From Caulobacter sp. UNC358MFTsu5.1 (GTDB lineage Bacteria; Pseudomonadota; Alphaproteobacteria; Caulobacterales; Caulobacteraceae), in the NCBI RefSeq assembly GCF_000712075.1, contig NZ_JONW01000008.1, positions 372,001-436,000 on the forward strand: 64,000 nucleotides of DNA, written 5' to 3'. Made by a program: the position numbers and the translations under genes. The notes beneath the pieces were generated by a model, which saw only the letters and a program-made list of their open reading frames with translations, made no database searches and had not been told where the DNA came from. Positions 54,619 to 63,013 of this stretch are shown here, piece after piece. Numbering within the stretch: position 1 is the first letter of the stretch; each line of letters opens with the position of its first letter.

Positions 54619-55908
54619 ATGGATAGACGCGTTTTCCTCGTTCTGCTGCTGGCCGGTTGCGCCGACACCTCGGCCAACGCGCCGCTCGCGCCGTCGGTGA
54701 CGCCGCCCAAGCCGCCGGCCGTGCCGCCGCCCGCGCCCGCCGCGCCGTCGGCCGATCCGGGGGCCTCGGGCCAGTCGGTCGGCTTCGACACCTGGCTGGC
54801 CGCCTTCAAGCAGAAGGCCCTGGCCGCCGGCCTGACCCAGCAGCTGCTGAACCGCGAGCTGGACGGCGTGACGCCCGATCCCAAGGTCATCTCGCTGGAC
54901 GGCCGCCAGCCCGAGTTCTCCAAGCCGGTCGGCGCCTACATCCAGGGCGTGGTCGGCGACGACCGCATCGCCGTGGGCCGCGACAAGCGCCAGACCCTGG
55001 CCTTCCTGCCGGATGTCGAGCAGCGCTACGGCGTGCCGCGCGACATCCTGCTGGCCGTCTGGGCCATGGAGTCGGCGTTCGGCAAGATCCAGGGCAATTT
55101 CGACGTCGTGCGCTCGATGGCCAGCCTGGCCGCCGACGGTCGCCGACGGAACTGGGCCGAGGGCGAGCTGATCGCCGCCCTGAAGATCATCGCCTCGGGC
55201 GAGGTCACCCGTGCCCAGCTGCGCGGCTCGTGGGCCGGGGCCATGGGCCAGACCCAGTTCCTGCCCTCCAACTACCTTTCCACCGCGGTCGACAACGACG
55301 GCGACGGGCGGCGCGACATCTGGGGCAGCGACAGCGACAGCCTGGCCTCGGCCGCCAACCTCCTGAAGAAGGGCGGCTGGAAGCCCGGCGTGGGCTGGGC
55401 CAAGGAAGTGATCCTGCCGGCCGGTTTCGACTACGGCCTGGCGGAAGGTCCGCGCGAGATCCCGGCCTGGTGGGAAGCCAAGGGCGTCAGGCGCGCCGAC
55501 GGCCTGCCCTGGACCGCCGCCGACGCCGCCTCGCCGGCCGGGCTGATCCTGCCCGCCGGCTGGTCGGGCCCGGCCTTCCTGGTGCTGCCCAACCACTTCG
55601 CGATCCGCACCTACAACAACTCCACCTCCTACGCCCTGGGCATAGGCCTGCTGGCCGACCGCTTCGGCGGCGGCGGGCCGCTGGTCGCGAGCTGGCCGGT
55701 CGAGACGCCGCTGAACCTGGCCGACCGCATGGCCGCCCAGATCGCGCTGGCCCGCCTGGGCTTCGATCCGGGTCCGGCGGACGGGGTGATCGGCGCGGGC
55801 ACCCGCAAGGCCCTGCGCGCCTGGCAGACCGACCGCAAGCTGCCCGCCGACGGCTACCTGTCGTCCGACATGGTGGCGCGGCTCAAGGCCCAGGCCGGGA
55901 TCAGCTAG
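54619..55908 (+). CDS. Lytic murein transglycosylase B-like lipoprotein (GH103)
   Basis: 429 aa. A lipoprotein signal with lipobox LLAGC (Cys14) anchors it to the envelope. A Pro-rich linker leads to the SLT_2 domain (about residues 55-345): the catalytic Glu is in 'LLAVWAMESAFGKIQGNF', and 'WAGAMGQTQFLPSNYLSTAVDNDGDGRRD' is a family mark. The C-terminal ~60 residues form a PG_binding_1 domain (ALARLGFDPGPADGVIGAGTRKALRAWQ). It should cut the glycan of peptidoglycan with formation of anhydro ends. Confidence 0.95.
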   Translation: MDRRVFLVLLLAGCADTSANAPLAPSVTPPKPPAVPPPAPAAPSADPGASGQSVGFDTWLAAFKQKALAAGLTQQLLNRELDGVTPDPKVISLDGRQPEFSKPVGAYIQGVVGDDRIAVGRDKRQTLAFLPDVEQRYGVPRDILLAVWAMESAFGKIQGNFDVVRSMASLAADGRRRNWAEGELIAALKIIASGEVTRAQLRGSWAGAMGQTQFLPSNYLSTAVDNDGDGRRDIWGSDSDSLASAANLLKKGGWKPGVGWAKEVILPAGFDYGLAEGPREIPAWWEAKGVRRADGLPWTAADAASPAGLILPAGWSGPAFLVLPNHFAIRTYNNSTSYALGIGLLADRFGGGGPLVASWPVETPLNLADRMAAQIALARLGFDPGPADGVIGAGTRKALRAWQTDRKLPADGYLSSDMVARLKAQAGIS

Positions 55909-56036
55909 ACCCGCCCTGGGCCGTTCCCGGCCAGGGATTACCGTCGCGCCGCAAAGGCCACTCAGCAATCCGCCCTATGGCCGCTGGGATCGCGCCCGAC
56001 CACTCTTCGAGGCCTAAAGCCACGGAGACCTGGGTC

Positions 56037-57053
56037 ATGGGCCTCACGCCGAACATCCGATCCGCCGCCCGCCGAACCGCCCTGGCGCTGGGCGCGGGCC
56101 TCGTCCTGGTCCTGGCCGCCGGGACCCAACAGGCCCAGGCGTCCGAGGGCGGGGCCAGCCTCTACCTGCTGGGATCGGGCGGACCGGGGAACGCCATCAT
56201 GCCGCCGCTGCGGGGCGTGTTCTTCGACAACGAGGTCTACTACTACAAGGGCGGGGCCAGCTCCGGAAAGCAGTTCACCGTCGGCGGCAACGTCGTGGCC
56301 GGCCTGGACGCCAAGATCCTGGCCGACTTCGCCACGGTCCTGTGGGTGCCGACGACCAACCTCAACGGCGTGACCGTGGCGCTGGGCGCCGCCCTGCCCG
56401 TGGGCAACGCCGATGTCGACGTCAACGCGGTGATCACCGGCCCGCACGGGAACCAGATCGGCCGCTCGGCCAGCGACTCCGCCACCGTGATCGGCGACCC
56501 GATCGCCACCGGGATGCTCGGCTGGAGCAAGGGGAACGTCCACTACCAGGTCTCGACCATGCTCAACGTCCCGATCGGCGACTACCGCAAGGACGAGCTG
56601 GCCAACCTGGCCTTCCACCGCTGGGCGTTCGATTCCTCGTTCGCGGTCAGCTGGCACGACCCCAAGAGCGGCTGGGACGTCAGCGGCAAGGCGGGCCTGA
56701 CCTGGAACGGCGAGAACCGATACACCGACTACACCACCGGGACCGAGATGCACGTGGAGGCCTCGGTCGAGAAGACCTTCTCGCCGAAGTGGTCGGCGGG
56801 CCTGATCGGCTACTATTTCGACCAGGTCAGCGCCGACCGCGGCCCCGGCGCCGTGCTGGGCCCGTTCCAGGGCGAGGTGACCGGCGTGGGCGCGACGGCG
56901 GCCTACAACTTCAAGATCGGCCACATGCCCGCCACCCTGCGGGCCCGGGCCTTCACCGAGTTCGACGCCACCAACCGGATGGAGGGCGACTCGTTCTGGC
57001 TGGGCCTGACCGTGCCGCTCAGCCTGAAGATGCCCGCCGCGCCGCCGACCTGA
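56037..57053 (+). CDS. SphA/MetA-pathway-type outer-membrane protein
   Basis: 338 aa. A signal peptide (to about residue 35, ending AQA) is followed by beta strands with alternating hydrophobic residues and 'AKILADFATVLWVPTTNLNGVTVALGAALPVG', 'GMLGWSKGNVHYQVSTMLNVPIGDYRKDELANL' and 'WDVSGKAGLTWNGENRYTDYTTGTEMHVEASVEKTF', which fit the SphA / phenol MetA pathway family of outer-membrane proteins. A porin-like role in uptake of hydrophobic compounds is suggested. The start at 56037 has GGAGA 8 bases upstream. Confidence 0.82.
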   Translation: MGLTPNIRSAARRTALALGAGLVLVLAAGTQQAQASEGGASLYLLGSGGPGNAIMPPLRGVFFDNEVYYYKGGASSGKQFTVGGNVVAGLDAKILADFATVLWVPTTNLNGVTVALGAALPVGNADVDVNAVITGPHGNQIGRSASDSATVIGDPIATGMLGWSKGNVHYQVSTMLNVPIGDYRKDELANLAFHRWAFDSSFAVSWHDPKSGWDVSGKAGLTWNGENRYTDYTTGTEMHVEASVEKTFSPKWSAGLIGYYFDQVSADRGPGAVLGPFQGEVTGVGATAAYNFKIGHMPATLRARAFTEFDATNRMEGDSFWLGLTVPLSLKMPAAPPT

Positions 57054-57055
57054 GG

Positions 57056-57520
57056 CTAGCGGACGGTGATGTCCACCGCGATCCGCCGGACCGCGCCGTC
57101 GGGGCTGGAGCCCTGCAGCACCATATGGTCGTGGCCGGTATAGCCCGAGGCCGCGGTGTAGAAGGCCTGATGGCCCGGCACCTTGCGGTTGTTGCAGGCC
57201 GAGCGCGGATTGGCCGGCGGGAAGGCGGCGAAATAGGGCTCGTCCTTGACCACCGCCGTGCCGTGGGACGGCGGCTGCAGGATGGTCAGTTCGGCGCCCG
57301 GAACGTGGGCCGAGCAGTCGGGATCGATGGCGGTGTTGGCCCAGACCCGGATCGGCGCGCTGCCGACGACGGCCTTGGCGACGTTCAGCTTCTCGTAGCC
57401 GGACGGATGCCCCGCCGGCTTGACCGTCACGACATACTGCTTCGGTTGGGCGGCGATGGCGGCGCCGGCCCCGATGGCCAGGCCCGCCGCGCAGGCCAGG
57501 ATGAACAGCTTGGAACCCAC
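57056..57520 (-). CDS. Secreted hypothetical protein
   Basis: 154 aa. Signal peptide MGSKLFILACAAGLAIGAGA (cut near 'AIA'), then a beta-rich domain with 'ELTILQPPSHGTAVV' and a pair of Cys ('DCSAHVPG' and 'ACNNRKVPG') and 'YTAASGYTGHDHMVL', an Ig-like or adhesin-type pattern. GTG start at 57520 with GGGAG 7 bases upstream; the ATG at 57568 lacks a ribosome site. It converges on the SphA-like gene. Confidence 0.7.
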   Translation of the reverse strand: MGSKLFILACAAGLAIGAGAAIAAQPKQYVVTVKPAGHPSGYEKLNVAKAVVGSAPIRVWANTAIDPDCSAHVPGAELTILQPPSHGTAVVKDEPYFAAFPPANPRSACNNRKVPGHQAFYTAASGYTGHDHMVLQGSSPDGAVRRIAVDITVR

Positions 57521-57604
57521 CGTAGATCTCCCTGAGGCGGACGCCTCGGGACGCTGCGCTCGGTTCATTTCACGACTATTGCAGGTCGGAAGCGTCGCCG
57601 GCCG

Positions 57605-58945
57605 TCAGTGCGGTCCCGTGGCGTCGATCGAGCTGGCGTCCACCACCTGGGCCTCGTCGCGGGCCTCGCGCGGGGCCGCGGCCTCGCCGACCCGGCGCAT
57701 GATCGGGTCGATCAGGGCGTAGGCGACCAGGCCGACCAGCACCACGACGTTCATCAGATAGGGCGACGGGTGGGCCCACTTGTACAGCGCCACGCCCAGC
57801 ACCGGGGCGATGATCACCGAAGCGCCGTTGATGGCGCTGATCGCCCCGGCCACCGCCCCCTGCTCCTCGTGCCCCACCGACAGCGAGGCGCCGGCCGTGA
57901 AGCCGGGCCGGGCGAAGCCGTATCCCAGGCTGCACAGGGCGAAGCCGACGACCAGGGTGTGGTAGTCCGGCGAGAAGGCGACGATCAGGTTGCCCAGGCC
58001 CGCGCAGCCCGCGCCCAGCCACAGCAGCTGGCGCGGGATCAGGCGCAGCATGCGGATCAGGCCCCACTGGGCCAGCAGGCTGGCCACCGCCCCGGCCATC
58101 ATGGCGATCCCCGCGAAGGCCGCCGCCTTGGCCGGGCTGATGTTGAGCTTGTCGATGACCATGAAGCCCAGGGTCTGCTGGTTCACCGTCTGGGCGCTGG
58201 CCAGCAGGAAGCCGTAGAGGATGAAGGGCATGATCCGCCGGTCGTTCCAGCGCACGCGGGCCCGGGGTTTCCGCGCCGTGTCGCCGGCGCGCTCGGGGAT
58301 CTCCTCGGGCGCTTCGGGCAGGCCGCGCATCACCAGGATCAGCACCACGCCGGCGATCAGCGCGAACGAGAACATCGGCCCCGACAGGGTCAGCAGCGGG
58401 AACACCAGGAACGGCGCGACGGCCGGGCCCAGGATCGTGCCCAGCCCGCTGGCCGAGGCCATGGTGGCCAGGGCGTTGGTGCGGTCGGCCGGCGCCGTGC
58501 GGTCGGCGACATAGGCCTGGGCCGCCGGGTTGGAGGCGCTGCCCACCAGGCCGAAGATCGCCCGCGACAGGGCCGCGCCGGCGAACACCGCCAGCGGGAC
58601 CATCAGGCCCTTCAGTCCCATCAGGATGAAGAAGCCGAAGCCCAGCATCGACACGGCGAAACCGGCCATGCCCAGGATCACCATCGGCTTGCGGCCGCGC
58701 TTGTCCGACATCCGCGCCCAGACCGGCGACATCACGCCCCACAGCAGGGCCGACAGCGAGAAGATCGAGCTGATCAGGACGTCCGGGATGCCGACCTGGC
58801 GGCCGATGGCCGGCAGCACGGTCTGCAGGGCCGTGTTGCCCGCGGCGCTGGACAGCAGGACGGCGAACAGGATGGCGAAGGCGCGGCCCTTGGCGCGGTC
58901 GTCGAGGCGCCCGAAAAGATCAGCGTCCGGGCTGGCTGCGCTCAT
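57605..58945 (-). CDS. MFS transporter (TetA-like, 12 TM)
   Basis: 446 aa, about 12 membrane helices. 'LLWGVMSPVWARMSDKRGRKPMVILGMAGFA' is the loop 2-3 motif A, and motif C-like 'GPAVAPFLVFPLLTLSGPMF' lies in helix 5. It is likely a drug or metabolite antiporter; substrate unknown. The ATG at 58945 has GGAGGGG upstream; a start 35 residues earlier is less likely. Divergent from motA. Confidence 0.88.
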   Translation of the reverse strand: MSAASPDADLFGRLDDRAKGRAFAILFAVLLSSAAGNTALQTVLPAIGRQVGIPDVLISSIFSLSALLWGVMSPVWARMSDKRGRKPMVILGMAGFAVSMLGFGFFILMGLKGLMVPLAVFAGAALSRAIFGLVGSASNPAAQAYVADRTAPADRTNALATMASASGLGTILGPAVAPFLVFPLLTLSGPMFSFALIAGVVLILVMRGLPEAPEEIPERAGDTARKPRARVRWNDRRIMPFILYGFLLASAQTVNQQTLGFMVIDKLNISPAKAAAFAGIAMMAGAVASLLAQWGLIRMLRLIPRQLLWLGAGCAGLGNLIVAFSPDYHTLVVGFALCSLGYGFARPGFTAGASLSVGHEEQGAVAGAISAINGASVIIAPVLGVALYKWAHPSPYLMNVVVLVGLVAYALIDPIMRRVGEAAAPREARDEAQVVDASSIDATGPH

Positions 58946-59132
58946 GCTTCCCCTCCAGGCGACGGCTCGCCCGCTCCTGGCCGGTTGGTCCGGCTCGTGT
59001 CGAAGCAGCGACGTCAAACATCTGTTAGGCGGGTGCGGCGAAAGGCGCAACAGGCCCGAAAACCCCCGCTCACCTTGGATTAAGCATTAACGGCGATGAT
59101 CCCGGCTGAAGTTACCCGGGGCGCCCTTCGTC

Positions 59133-60002
59133 ATGTTCCAGATCATCGGCATCGTTCTGCTGTTCGGCCTCGTGTTCGGCAGCTTCATCATGTCCGGCGG
59201 CAAGATGGACGTGATCATCGAAGCCGCCCCGCACGAGCTGATGTGCATCCTCGGCGCGGGCATCGCCTCGTTCCTGATCTCGAACTCGATGACGGTGATC
59301 AAGGCCACCGGCGCCGGCTTCGGCAAGATCTTCAAGGGCCCCAAGTGGAAGACCGCGGACTATCGCGACCTGCTGGGCCTGCTGTTCCTGCTGACCAAGA
59401 CCATGAAGTCCAAGGGCGTCATCGCCCTGGAAAGCCACATCGAGCGGCCGCACGAGAGCGGAATCTTCCTGCGCTACCCGAAGATCATCAAGGACCACTT
59501 CGCCGTCGACTTCATCTGCGACACCCTGCGGATGATGACCATGAACCTGGAGGATCCCCACCAGGTCGAGGACGCGATGGAGAAGCAGCTCGAAAAGCAC
59601 CATCACGAAGGCCTGGCCCCGGCCCACGCCCTTCAGAGCCTGGCCGACGCCCTGCCCGCCCTCGGCATCGTCGCCGCCGTGCTGGGCGTCATCAAGACCA
59701 TGGGTTCGATCACCGAGCCGCCGGCCGTGCTGGGCGCGATGATCGGCGGCGCTCTGGTCGGCACCTTCCTGGGCGTGTTCCTGGCCTACGGCCTGGTCGC
59801 CCCGTTCGCCACCCGCCTGACCGCCGTGGTCGATGAGGAGGGCTCGTTCTACAAGATCATCCAGTCGGTGCTGGTCGCCCACCTGCACGGCAACGCCGCC
59901 CAGATCAGCGTCGAGATCGGCCGCGGCAACGTCCCCAGCGAGGCCCAACCCAGCTTCCTGGAACTGGAAGAAGCCCTGCAGGCCATCCCCAACGAGGTCT
60001 GA
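59133..60002 (+). CDS. motA: Flagellar stator protein MotA
   Basis: 289 aa. MotA and MotB form the proton-driven stator of the flagellum. Four membrane helices are seen (1-20; about 32-50; 168-190; 202-220). The large cytoplasmic loop holds the Arg/Glu pairs that touch FliG, and the Pro residues of helices 3-4 ('LADALPALGIVAAVLGV', 'AYGLVAPFATRL') are present. No motB follows; a small Ala-rich lipoprotein gene does. MotB should be elsewhere, as is usual in Caulobacter. Confidence 0.97.
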   Translation: MFQIIGIVLLFGLVFGSFIMSGGKMDVIIEAAPHELMCILGAGIASFLISNSMTVIKATGAGFGKIFKGPKWKTADYRDLLGLLFLLTKTMKSKGVIALESHIERPHESGIFLRYPKIIKDHFAVDFICDTLRMMTMNLEDPHQVEDAMEKQLEKHHHEGLAPAHALQSLADALPALGIVAAVLGVIKTMGSITEPPAVLGAMIGGALVGTFLGVFLAYGLVAPFATRLTAVVDEEGSFYKIIQSVLVAHLHGNAAQISVEIGRGNVPSEAQPSFLELEEALQAIPNEV

Positions 60003-60008
60003 TCCGGG

Positions 60009-60036
60009 CGATCACGGACCGATCACGGATCCGTGA
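60009..60036. promoter_or_regulatory. Tandem 11-base repeat and 14-base palindrome
   Basis: CGATCACGGA occurs at 60009-60018 and again at 60020-60029, one helical turn apart; the second copy runs into TCACGGATCCGTGA (60023-60036), a perfect 14-base palindrome. It lies about 100 bases before the Ala-rich lipoprotein gene, just after motA, and may be an operator. Confidence 0.45.
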
Positions 60037-60137
60037 ACATTTGTCTTGCCCCTGCCACCGAACTGATGTTCTGTGACCTTGTGACGCGGCCCCAACGAGC
60101 CGCGATCGCCCAAAAAGCAGTCGCAAGGGAAGTCCCT

Positions 60138-60458
60138 ATGACCACCAAGATTCTCCGCTCGTTCCTGATCGCCGGCGTGGCCGTCTCGGCCCTGTCGCTG
60201 GCCGCCTGCGGCCCGAAGACCGACACCGCCGCCGACGCCAACGCCAGCAAGGCCGCCCAGGACGCCGCCGCCTCGGCCAGCACGGCCCAGGACGCGTCCG
60301 CGAACGCCGCCACCGCCGCCGCCGACGCCAACAAGGCCGCCGCCGACGCCGCCGCGGCTCCGGCCGCCCCGGACGCCACGACCGCCGCCGAAGCGCCCGG
60401 CACGACCACCACCACGACCACCACCACCGAAAAGAAGACCGAACCGGCCGCCCACTAA
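60138..60458 (+). CDS. Ala-rich small lipoprotein
   Basis: 106 aa. A signal with lipobox LAAC (Cys near residue 24) makes it a lipoprotein. The rest is Ala/Asp/Lys/Ser-rich with about seven-residue spacing, so one long helix like Braun's Lpp, and ends with a run of nine Thr then Glu-Lys-Lys. It lacks a C-terminal Lys for murein linkage. No family recognised. AGGGAAG lies about 5 bases upstream of the ATG; a strong terminator follows. Confidence 0.75.
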   Translation: MTTKILRSFLIAGVAVSALSLAACGPKTDTAADANASKAAQDAAASASTAQDASANAATAAADANKAAADAAAAPAAPDATTAAEAPGTTTTTTTTTEKKTEPAAH

Positions 60459-60484
60459 GGCGGGTTCGCTTCCAAGCGATCCGG

Positions 60485-60517
60485 AAGGGCCGTCCGCGAG
60501 GGCGGCCCTTCTTCTTT
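60485..60517 (+). terminator. Rho-independent terminator after lipoprotein gene
   Basis: AAGGGCCGTCC pairs with GGGCGGCCCTT around a GCGA loop (one mismatch) and is followed by CTTCTTT. Confidence 0.85.
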
Positions 60518-60561
60518 GCGGGCTTCTTCTGAAAGAGTCGGGCGCGCCCTATAAGCGGCGC

Positions 60562-62355
60562 ATGAGCGATCCGGCCGCCCCCTCCCCCGACTCCCCGCTG
60601 GTCTGGCGCGACGACGGTCTGCCGCAGTCGGCGCTGTACGGCGACGTCTACTTCTCCAGCACCGACGGCCTGGCCGAGACCCGCGCGGTGTTCCTGGCCG
60701 GCTGCGACCTGCCGGCCGCCTGGCGAGGGCGCGACCGCTTCGTCGTCGGCGAGTTGGGCTTCGGCACCGGCCTCAACATCGCCGCCCTGCTGGACCTGTG
60801 GCGGCGGGAAAAGACCCCCGGCCAGCGCCTGCATGTCTTCTCGATCGAGGCCCACCCGATCACCCGCGACGAGGCGGCCCGGGCCCTGGCGGTCTGGCCG
60901 GAACTGGGCGAGGCGGCCCAGGTTCTGCTCGACCACTGGCCGGGCCGGGCGCGAGGCTTCCACCGCATCGACCTGCCCGGCTTCGACGCCACCTTCGACC
61001 TGGCCGTGATGAACGTCGAGGACGCCCTCGCCGCCTGGGACGGGGCGGCCGACGCCTGGTTCCTGGACGGCTTCTCGCCCGCCCTGAACCCGGCCATGTG
61101 GCGCGAGGAGATCCTGGCCGCGGTGGCCGCCCGCAGCGCCCCCGGGGCGCGGGCCGCCACTTTCACCGTCGCCGGCGCCGTGCGGCGCGGCCTGGCCGCC
61201 GCCGGCTTCCAGGTCGACAAGCGTCCGGGCTTCGGCCGCAAGAAGGAACGGCTGGAGGCGGTGTTTCCGGGCGCGCCGTCCGTGATCGCCCGTCCGCGCC
61301 GCCTGGCGGTGATCGGCGGCGGGATCGCCGGCGCCGCCATGGCCCGCGCCGCGCGGGCCGAGGGCCTGGACGTGACCATCCTCGACGACGGCCGGGCGCC
61401 CGCCTCGGGAAATCCCGCCGCCCTGGTCACCCCCGCCCTGGACGCCGGCGGCGGCCCGCGCGCCGCCCTGCCGGCCCAGGCCTTCGCCCGCGCCGTCGCG
61501 CTCTACGCCGACCTGTCGGAGGCCGTGATCGCCCGGGGCGTGCTGAAGCTGGCGGTCGCGCCGCGCGACGGCGAGCGCCACGACGCCGTCGCCGCCCAGG
61601 ACCTGTTCGAACCGGGCGCCATGCGCGTGCTGGCCGCCGACGACGCCGCGGCGCGTCTGGGCGAACCGGCGGAGGCCGCCCTCGACATGGCCCAGGCGCT
61701 GGTCGTCGAGCCGGCCAGGGTGCTGGAGACCTGGCGCGGACCGGCGACCCCGGCCCGCGTGGCCCGGCTGGCGCGCGAGGACGACACCTGGCGCCTGTAC
61801 GACGCGGAGGATCGCCTGCTGGCCGAGGCCGACACCGTGGTGCTGGCCGGCGGCGTGGAGCAGGCCGCCCTGTGGCCTTCCGCCCCCATCCGCCCCGTGC
61901 GCGGCCAGGCCACCTGGGCCGAGCGCCCAGATCCCGACCACGCGCCCACCCCCGCCGCGTTCGGCGCCTATGCGATCCCGACCCGCGACGGGGTGCTGTT
62001 CGGGGCCACCCACGATCGCGGCGTCGTCGAGACCGACGCCCGCGAGGCCGACGACCGCCGCAACCTCGCGGCCCTGGCCAAGGGGATGCCCGGCCTGGCC
62101 GCCGGGCTCGCCGACGCGCCGCTACGGGGCCGCGCCGCCGTGCGCGCGACCACCGCCGACCACCTGCCGCTGGCGGGCGCGGTTCCCGATGCGCCTGTCG
62201 GGCTGTTCGTCCTGGGCGGGCTGGGCGGACGCGGCTTCTGCCTGGCGCCGCTGCTGGCCGAGCATCTGACGGCCCGGATCCTGGCCCTGCCCTCGCCCCT
62301 GCCGCGCGACCTGGCCGAGCTGGTCGAGCCCGCGCGATTTTCATCGCGCCCTTAA
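60562..62355 (+). CDS. mnmC: Bifunctional tRNA mnm5U methyltransferase / oxidoreductase MnmC
   Basis: 597 aa. The N-terminal SAM domain (about 1-235, 'FVVGELGFGTGLNIAALLDLW', 'WFLDGFSPALNPAMW') does the last methylation to mnm5(s2)U34; the C-terminal FAD oxidase (from about 250, 'LAVIGGGIAGAAMARAARAEG') removes the carboxymethyl group first. Both halves look complete, so the bifunctional form is intact. It is a single-gene unit. Confidence 0.96.
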   Translation: MSDPAAPSPDSPLVWRDDGLPQSALYGDVYFSSTDGLAETRAVFLAGCDLPAAWRGRDRFVVGELGFGTGLNIAALLDLWRREKTPGQRLHVFSIEAHPITRDEAARALAVWPELGEAAQVLLDHWPGRARGFHRIDLPGFDATFDLAVMNVEDALAAWDGAADAWFLDGFSPALNPAMWREEILAAVAARSAPGARAATFTVAGAVRRGLAAAGFQVDKRPGFGRKKERLEAVFPGAPSVIARPRRLAVIGGGIAGAAMARAARAEGLDVTILDDGRAPASGNPAALVTPALDAGGGPRAALPAQAFARAVALYADLSEAVIARGVLKLAVAPRDGERHDAVAAQDLFEPGAMRVLAADDAAARLGEPAEAALDMAQALVVEPARVLETWRGPATPARVARLAREDDTWRLYDAEDRLLAEADTVVLAGGVEQAALWPSAPIRPVRGQATWAERPDPDHAPTPAAFGAYAIPTRDGVLFGATHDRGVVETDAREADDRRNLAALAKGMPGLAAGLADAPLRGRAAVRATTADHLPLAGAVPDAPVGLFVLGGLGGRGFCLAPLLAEHLTARILALPSPLPRDLAELVEPARFSSRP

Positions 62356-62402
62356 CCTAGAGCGGTATAATCGGCGTCGAAACGGGGAAACAGGAGAACG
62401 CC

Positions 62403-62795
62403 ATGCAGCGCATGTTCCTCGTCTTGGCCGCTTCGGCCGCCGCCCTGACCAGCTTCGCCTCCCCCGCCGTCGAGGCCTCGTCCAGGAAGGTCGATCCGTC
62501 GCAGTGCTTCCGCACCGAGCGGATGGCCAACTGGGCCTCCGACGACGACCGCAACATCTATGTGAAGCTCAACACCGGCGCGGTCTTCCAGGTGACCCTC
62601 AAGGGCGACTGCCCCGGCCTGACGACCTATCGCGTCCTGTCCTTCGACACCGACTTCACCGACCAGATGTGCAACGGCCGCCCCGCCACCGTCATCACGC
62701 GCAGCGGCGCGGGCCCGCTGCATTGCGCGGTGCAGTCCATCCGCGCCCTGACGCCCGAGGAAGCCTCCGCCCTGCCGGACAAGCAGAGGCCCTGA
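62403..62795 (+). CDS. DUF6491-family secreted protein
   Basis: 130 aa. A signal peptide (to about residue 25) is followed by a short domain with four Cys ('CFRTERMANW', 'GDCPGLTTYRVL', 'QMCNGRPATVI', 'LHCAVQSIRALTPEEA'), the DUF6491 pattern, with two likely disulfides. Function unknown. It follows mnmC by 47 bases. Confidence 0.78.
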   Translation: MQRMFLVLAASAAALTSFASPAVEASSRKVDPSQCFRTERMANWASDDDRNIYVKLNTGAVFQVTLKGDCPGLTTYRVLSFDTDFTDQMCNGRPATVITRSGAGPLHCAVQSIRALTPEEASALPDKQRP

Positions 62796-62880
62796 CGGCG
62801 CGGACGCTCGCCACGAGAGCCGACACCCCCAGAACGTCGGCCTGACCGGCCCCCGACGCCCTCTCGGGATTCCGGACGAT

Positions 62881-62916
62881 GACGCTCCCGAACCGCTCGG
62901 GGGCGTCTTTCTTTTG
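62881..62916 (+). terminator. Terminator-like hairpin after DUF6491 gene
   Basis: GACGCTCCCGA (62881-62891) pairs with TCGGGGGCGTC (62897-62907; one G-T wobble) and is followed by TTTCTTTTG. Confidence 0.85.
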
Positions 62917-62955
62917 CGGATGGTCGCGCCGCCGCCTCGCTCCCAGGGAAGACGC

Positions 62956-62990
62956 AAAAGAAAAGGGCCCGGCCTTTCGGCCGAGCCCTC
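62956..62990 (-). terminator. Rho-independent terminator for the OmpA-like gene
   Basis: On the minus strand AGGGCTCGGCC and GGCCGGGCCCT pair around GAAA (62964-62974 with 62979-62989) and TTTTCTTTT follows. Confidence 0.88.
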
Positions 62991-63013
62991 AACTTCGGTA
63001 CCGGATCGCGATC

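Noticed and set aside
59080-59090. TTAAGCATTAA upstream of motA as a CtrA box
   Set aside because: The two TTAA are 3 bases apart, not 7, so it does not fit the CtrA consensus. It could be chance in an AT-richer spot.
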